From the NCBI GenBank assembly GCA_049644325.1, contig JBARRR010000039.1, positions 1 to 64,000 of the forward strand: a stretch of DNA of 64,000 nt. The letters run 5' to 3'. Under the pieces are notes generated by a model. That model was given only the letters and a program-made list of their open reading frames with translations, was not told the DNA's origin and did no database searches. This stretch comes from DASZHA01 sp049644325 (GTDB taxonomy: Bacteria; Chloroflexota; Dormibacteria; DASZGP01). Shown one piece after another: positions 60,570 to 64,000 of this stretch (position 1 is the stretch's first letter; each line of letters begins with the position of its first letter). The translations under genes were made by a program, and so were the position numbers.

Positions 60570-60578
60570 GACCCCGAG

Positions 60579-60594
60579 CCGGCCAAGAGGCCGG
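60579..60594 (+). terminator. Weak stem-loop after the R2-like oxidase gene
   Basis: CCGGCC-AAGA-GGCCGG directly follows the stop codon. A T-run (TTTT) comes only about 13 nt later, so termination efficiency is uncertain. The remaining gap holds a TTAACA/TATTCT-type possible promoter for the DedA gene. Confidence 0.5.
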
Positions 60595-60672
60595 TACACA
60601 ACGTTTTACTGAAACTTAACAGTCACAGTGCACTTCTACCTATTCTGAGGCGTCCCGCGAACATACACTCAG

Positions 60673-61407
60673 GTGGCCATGGGACTCAGCGGGATCGCGG
60701 TGGCATCACACGGGTTGAGGTACTACCTCGACCAGGTCCCTGGTGGCCAGGCGATCACCCAGCAGATCTACGCCCACAAGGCGATTGCGGTATTCGGCGT
60801 GATCGCCTTGGAGGAGGTGGGGATCCCGGTCCCGCTCCCCGGCGATGCGTTCATCGCCTTTGCCGGCCACCTGGTGGCGCGCCAGGCGCTGGACCCGGTT
60901 TCGGCTTTCCTGGCCGTGGTCCTCGGGGCGATGATCGGCTCCAGCGTCCTCTACTGGCTGGCCCGGATCTACGGGAAGCCGTTCGTCAAGCGATACGGCC
61001 CCTACATGCACGTCAAGCAGTCGCGGATCGACCGGTTGGAGCGCTGGTTCAAGCGTTGGGGTCCGCTGGCTGTGATCTTCGGGCGCCACGTCCCCGGGTT
61101 CCGGATCGTGCTCTCGGTGTGCGCCGGGCTTTTCGGCGTCAGCTACCCGGTGTTCGTGAGCTCGGTGGCGGTCTCCGCCAGCCTCTGGGCGGGGATGTTC
61201 CTGGTCATCGGCTTCTTCCTCAGCCGCCAGATCGGCCCGTACATGGACATCACACCCCTGCACCTCCTGCCCAGCACCATCGTGATCAGCAGCAGCATCA
61301 TCTACGCGCTCATCGTCAAGCGTCGGGCGACCCGCGCCGAGGCCCTGGCCGACGCGCCACTGGTGGTCAGCGACCCGCTGGTCGCCACCAGCCGGGCCCC
61401 TTTCTAA
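60673..61407 (+). CDS. DedA-family membrane protein
   Basis: 244 residues (ATG at 60679 is an alternative start). Motifs: ALEEVGIPVPLPGDAFIAFAGHLVA (re-entrant helix), YWLARIYGKPFVKRYG and FGRHVPGFRIVLSVCAGLFGVSYPVF, the conserved F/GRhxPGxR segment. About five membrane segments. DedA proteins act as lipid scramblases or flippases recycling undecaprenyl phosphate or phospholipids. Confidence 0.9.
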   Translation: MAMGLSGIAVASHGLRYYLDQVPGGQAITQQIYAHKAIAVFGVIALEEVGIPVPLPGDAFIAFAGHLVARQALDPVSAFLAVVLGAMIGSSVLYWLARIYGKPFVKRYGPYMHVKQSRIDRLERWFKRWGPLAVIFGRHVPGFRIVLSVCAGLFGVSYPVFVSSVAVSASLWAGMFLVIGFFLSRQIGPYMDITPLHLLPSTIVISSSIIYALIVKRRATRAEALADAPLVVSDPLVATSRAPF

Positions 61408-61477
61408 ACCGCAGGCCGCCCCGCTGACCTCCTCGCCGCCGCCCCCGGATTGGGGCGAACGCGAGACCAGCGACCTG

Positions 61478-61960
61478 ATGTCCGAGCTGGAGCGGCTGGA
61501 GAAAGCTGCCGTACCCCTTCGGGCTGAGCTCGACCGACTGCGAAAGGAGGTGGACCTGGTCCGCAGCGAGCTCCGGCGCCGGGAGCGGGCAGAGCGGCTG
61601 CGCCAGCGACAGGAGGCCCGGGCGGAGATGGCCGCGGGCCAGGTGCCGAGCCTCGAAGACGCGATCTCGGGGGCGGCCGCCGGGTTCGACGACGCGGTCC
61701 TGGACGATCTCCGCTTCCTCCGTGAAAGCGCCACCGAGGTCCGCCTGGGGTACGCCTCGGCGTCACGCCAGAGCCTCAGCTTCACCGACGGCGCCGCCAC
61801 CGAGGAGGCTTTCGACGTCGGCACAGCCCGCGAGCTCTGGAAGCGCGGCTGGGAGTGGGGCACCCCTGCCGCGTCGGGGGTCCGGGTCTACCCGGTCGGC
61901 AGCCGGGCGGAGCGGGTGGTGCCCGCGGCTGAGGTCCACGTCGAGCCGCGCCAGGCCTGA
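61478..61960 (+). CDS. Protein of unknown function with N-terminal coiled coil
   Basis: 160 residues. Residues about 1-50 form a charged coiled coil (LERLEKAAVPLRAELDRLRK). The rest is a small alpha/beta part with ELWKRGWEWGTP and a final RVYPVGSRAERVVPAAEV. No family recognised. The start is uncertain since the frame is open upstream. It is 70 nt after dedA. Confidence 0.6.
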   Translation: MSELERLEKAAVPLRAELDRLRKEVDLVRSELRRRERAERLRQRQEARAEMAAGQVPSLEDAISGAAAGFDDAVLDDLRFLRESATEVRLGYASASRQSLSFTDGAATEEAFDVGTARELWKRGWEWGTPAASGVRVYPVGSRAERVVPAAEVHVEPRQA

Positions 61961-62043
61961 TCGCCGCCCAGCATCGCCTCCCGGGTGGGTTGGGATAGAA
62001 TCCCTAGCAGATTAGTCGGGTATTGTCCGGAAGGAGGTTCGGC

Positions 62044-62499
62044 ATGGCTGTCCAGGCATTCGACCGCACCGTCCTCAAGGTGGGCCAGGTGTTCATCATC
62101 GGCATCAACGTGGTCGCCTTTACGCTGGGGTTCGTGCTCCAGGTGAACTACGCCTGGCTGCTGGTGCCGTTGGTGGGCGTGATCATGGCCCTGGGCGTGG
62201 TCAACCCCCAGCTCAACCTCTTCCGGCAGTTCTACCTGCGGGTGCTCAAGCCCAGCGGCATCGTCAAGCCCAACGTCGCCCAGGAGGACCCGACTCCCCA
62301 CCAGTTCGCCCAGGGCGTGGGCGCCAGCTTCCTCGGGTTCAGCACCGTCGCCTTCCTGCTGGGCGCCACCGGGGCCGGCTGGGTCCTGGCCTGGATCGTC
62401 ATCGTCCTGGCCTTCGTCAACTTCGCCTTCGACTTCTGCGTCGGCTGCCAGGTCTACTTCCAGCTTGACCGCATGCACCTCCTGCCCCGCCGGGGGTAG
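62044..62499 (+). CDS. DUF4395 membrane protein
   Basis: 151 residues, four predicted transmembrane helices. It starts at ATG 62044 with AAGGAGG 6 nt upstream (a TTG at 62023 is poorer). The C-terminal FDFCVGCQVYF has the CxxC typical of DUF4395, facing the membrane surface. DUF4395 is often encoded next to thioredoxin-like proteins, as here; it may accept electrons from or shuttle sulfur with them. Confidence 0.88.
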   Translation: MAVQAFDRTVLKVGQVFIIGINVVAFTLGFVLQVNYAWLLVPLVGVIMALGVVNPQLNLFRQFYLRVLKPSGIVKPNVAQEDPTPHQFAQGVGASFLGFSTVAFLLGATGAGWVLAWIVIVLAFVNFAFDFCVGCQVYFQLDRMHLLPRRG

Positions 62500-62520
62500 G
62501 CGACCCCGACCCCACCGATC

Positions 62521-62925
62521 GTGATTGAGCGCCTCGGGCTCCTTGCCGTCCTCCTCCTGGGGCTGGCCGTGCTCTTTTTGGCGGTCAGGCTGGCGGCGGT
62601 CTACCGGCGTGGCAAGCGGGTCAACCGCGTGGTCGACCCCGCCTTGAGCCAAGGGCGGCCCACGGTCCTCTTCTTCACCGCGGACTACTGCACCGTCTGC
62701 CGCTACCGCCAAAAGCCGGCGCTTGACGAGCTCAAGAGCGCCCTCGACGGCGACCTCCGGGTGGTCGAGGTCGACGCCCCGGCCGAAGAGCCGCTGGTCC
62801 GTCGGTTCGGGGTCCTGACCCTGCCCAGCACGGTGGTGCTTGCCGCCGACGGCCGCGTCTCCGCCGTCAACTACGGCTTCGCACCCAGCGACCAGCTCCG
62901 CGCCCAGGTGGCCAGCGTCGGCTGA
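62521..62925 (+). CDS. Membrane-anchored thioredoxin-like protein
   Basis: 134 residues. An N-terminal helix (about 7-28) anchors a thioredoxin fold: VLFFTADYCTVCRYRQKP (CxxC) and FGVLTLPSTVVL (cis-Pro). Starts GTG 21 nt after the DUF4395 stop. Predicted to pair with DUF4395 in thiol redox reactions; orientation cannot be fixed by sequence. Confidence 0.85.
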   Translation: MIERLGLLAVLLLGLAVLFLAVRLAAVYRRGKRVNRVVDPALSQGRPTVLFFTADYCTVCRYRQKPALDELKSALDGDLRVVEVDAPAEEPLVRRFGVLTLPSTVVLAADGRVSAVNYGFAPSDQLRAQVASVG

Positions 62926-62953
62926 GGCCGCGGGTCCGGGGCCCGGAGCCCCG

Positions 62954-63763
62954 GTGGGGGCGTCCTTCAGCAGCCTGGCGCTGTACCACGCCTGTCCGCT
63001 CAAGTACCGCTACCTGGAGGTCGACCACCTCGATGAGCCGGCCACGCCCCCAGAGTGGCGGCGTGCGCCGGCGCGGATCGCGGAGACGGTGGCGTCGGAG
63101 CTCGACCGCCGGCTGGGGGCCGGAGTGCACGCCGCCCTTCTGCGCTGGCAGCGCCGGGTCGATGGCGGGGCGCCGCCCCGGGCCGCCGACCTGCTGGCCG
63201 TGGTGCGAGAGGAGGCCGATGGGCGGGGCCTGGCAGGGAAGGAGTTCGACGGCGCGATGACCCGGATGGCCGCCGGCCTGGGCGCCTATGCCGAGGGGCC
63301 CTGGCCGAAACGGACGACCCTGTTCCTGGAGCAGGCGGTTCGCCACGTGATCCAGGACGCGGACGGCTTCGCCATCGAGCTCAAGCTGAGGGTCGACCGC
63401 GTCGTCCGCTACCAGCGCCGGGTGGCCATCCTCGACTTCAAGACGGTCACGCCGCACGCCTTCGAGATGGCCATCGACGAGTGGCAGCTGCGGACCTACG
63501 TGATGGCGGCGCCGGAGCTGCTCGGGCTCGATCCGTCGCAGGTGCGGCTGTTCCTCATCGACCTGCGATCGGGCGCGGAGGCCCCGGTCGCCTCGGGCCT
63601 TGCCGCACTTGCTGGCGCGCGGCGCGAGCTGCTTCGCGCCGGGAGGGGTATCGTCGCTGGCGCCTTCGGTGTCGACGGTGTCCCCGAGCGTCCCTGCTGG
63701 GACTGTGGCTTCCGGCTGGCGTGCCCGTCGTCGCTGGCGCCCGACCCTCCTCACGCCCACTAG
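62954..63763 (+). CDS. RecB-family (PD-(D/E)xK) Fe-S nuclease
   Basis: 269 residues from GTG 62954. FSSLALYHACPLKYRYL holds the first Cys of the cluster. Nuclease motifs are LKLRVDRV (Asp), AILDFKT (D-x-K) and EWQLRTYV (motif with Gln and Tyr). The C-terminal CWDCGFRLAC supplies three more cysteines (C-x2-C-x5-C). The layout is that of AddB/Cas4-type iron-sulfur nucleases. No helicase or cas genes are adjacent, so this is a stand-alone nuclease. Confidence 0.88.
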   Translation: MGASFSSLALYHACPLKYRYLEVDHLDEPATPPEWRRAPARIAETVASELDRRLGAGVHAALLRWQRRVDGGAPPRAADLLAVVREEADGRGLAGKEFDGAMTRMAAGLGAYAEGPWPKRTTLFLEQAVRHVIQDADGFAIELKLRVDRVVRYQRRVAILDFKTVTPHAFEMAIDEWQLRTYVMAAPELLGLDPSQVRLFLIDLRSGAEAPVASGLAALAGARRELLRAGRGIVAGAFGVDGVPERPCWDCGFRLACPSSLAPDPPHAH

Positions 63764-63773
63764 ACTCGGCCCC

Positions 63774-64000
63774 ATGCCCCAGTGGGAGATAGTGGAGGAG
63801 ATGCGGGAGGTGCCACCCGGCAGGGCGGGCACCCTGATCCCATCGTGGAACACCGGCTTCCCGCTGCGATCGGAGCCCCATGGCGGGCCCACCGGCGGGG
63901 TGGTGCGACCGGGTCAGAAGCTCCACGTGCTGGAGGCCCGCGACGGCCACCTGCTCGTGCAACAGGAGGCCGCCGGCCTCCACGGCTGGATACCGCGGCA
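63774..64000 (+). CDS. Start of a protein of unknown function, cut by window end
   Basis: TAGACT (63761-63766), which overlaps the stop of the nuclease gene, ends 7 nt before ATG 63774, so the message is probably leaderless. The visible 75 residues contain VRPGQKLHVLEARDGHLLVQ, similar to SH3-like or bacterial SH3b segments, ending near HGWIPR. The identity cannot be settled without the downstream sequence. Confidence 0.72.
   Translation, partial: MPQWEIVEEMREVPPGRAGTLIPSWNTGFPLRSEPHGGPTGGVVRPGQKLHVLEARDGHLLVQQEAAGLHGWIPR

Noticed and set aside
60615..60650. CTTAACA with a following repeat before the DedA gene as a PHO box
   Set aside because: The next 11-bp register reads CAGTGCA and does not fit; only one unit is good.
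1..64000. CRISPR array, prophage, insertion sequence or integrative element
   Set aside because: No direct repeat-spacer pattern, transposase, integrase or structural phage gene was found, and gene composition is uniform across the window.

Overview
The window is about 64 kb of compact, high-GC (roughly two-thirds G+C) bacterial chromosome. Coding density is high, ATGA/TGATG overlaps are common, and GTG and TTG starts are frequent. Many genes have a -10 hexamer (TANNNT) only 5-9 nt before the start codon and no Shine-Dalgarno, which points to leaderless mRNAs. With the gene content (membrane-less PhoR-like kinase, R2-like oxidases, PrsW, UbiA, DedA, MMPL) this suggests a free-living aerobic soil bacterium of the Actinobacteria/Chloroflexota/Dormibacterota grouping. 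That placement is inference; no rRNA or marker protein here settles it. I saw no CRISPR array, prophage, insertion sequence or rRNA.

Layout. 0-6.4 kb (minus strand): phosphate uptake and sensing locus in the order PAS-histidine kinase, pstS, pstC, pstA, pstB, phoU, OmpR-type response regulator (cut by the window start). 6.4-9.2 kb (plus): secreted phosphoesterase, methylglyoxal synthase and a histidine-phosphatase-like protein. Three sets of 11-bp-spaced G(T/C)T(A/C)ACC repeats, before pstS, the phosphoesterase and mgsA, look like a local Pho regulon. 9.2-19 kb: PLP decarboxylase, PrsW protease with a small membrane partner, ferritin-like diiron protein, diguanylate cyclase, DnaJ-like protein, R2-like oxidase paralogue 1, UbiA prenyltransferase, and an rpe-DUF309-membrane protein operon. 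19-30.5 kb: a 1,393-residue secreted subtilisin-like/beta-propeller protein, two divergent thioredoxin-fold lipoproteins, a MarR/MFS efflux unit, glpD and a secreted protein of unknown function. 30.5-34 kb: acyl-CoA carboxylase beta, HMG-CoA lyase and enoyl-CoA hydratase (leucine/branched-chain acyl-CoA type). 34-48 kb: AlkD-like DNA repair, zinc-ribbon protein, UPF1-like helicase, VOC proteins, malic enzyme, M20 peptidase, hydroxyisobutyrate-type dehydrogenase, a YhaO/YhaN (SbcCD-like) pair, M24 peptidase and a PPOX-type flavoprotein. 48-57.4 kb: acyl-CoA dehydrogenase, methyltransferase, SRPBCC protein, alpha/beta hydrolase, and a TetR/MMPL transporter unit with tandem operators. 57.5-64 kb: SnoaL-like protein, EamA transporter, LOG-like protein, tRNA-Leu(UAG), R2-like oxidase paralogue 2, DedA protein, DUF4395/thioredoxin pair, a RecB-family Fe-S nuclease, and a gene cut by the window end.

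Themes linking genes. (1) Phosphate: Pst/PhoU/two-component genes, a phosphoesterase and a Pi-releasing methylglyoxal synthase share one repeat motif. (2) The two R2-like oxidase genes lie 43 kb apart yet both carry an identical 17-nt palindromic motif upstream, implying one shared regulator. (3) At three divergent gene pairs the two -10 elements overlap on opposite strands, so one AT-rich core appears to fire both ways.
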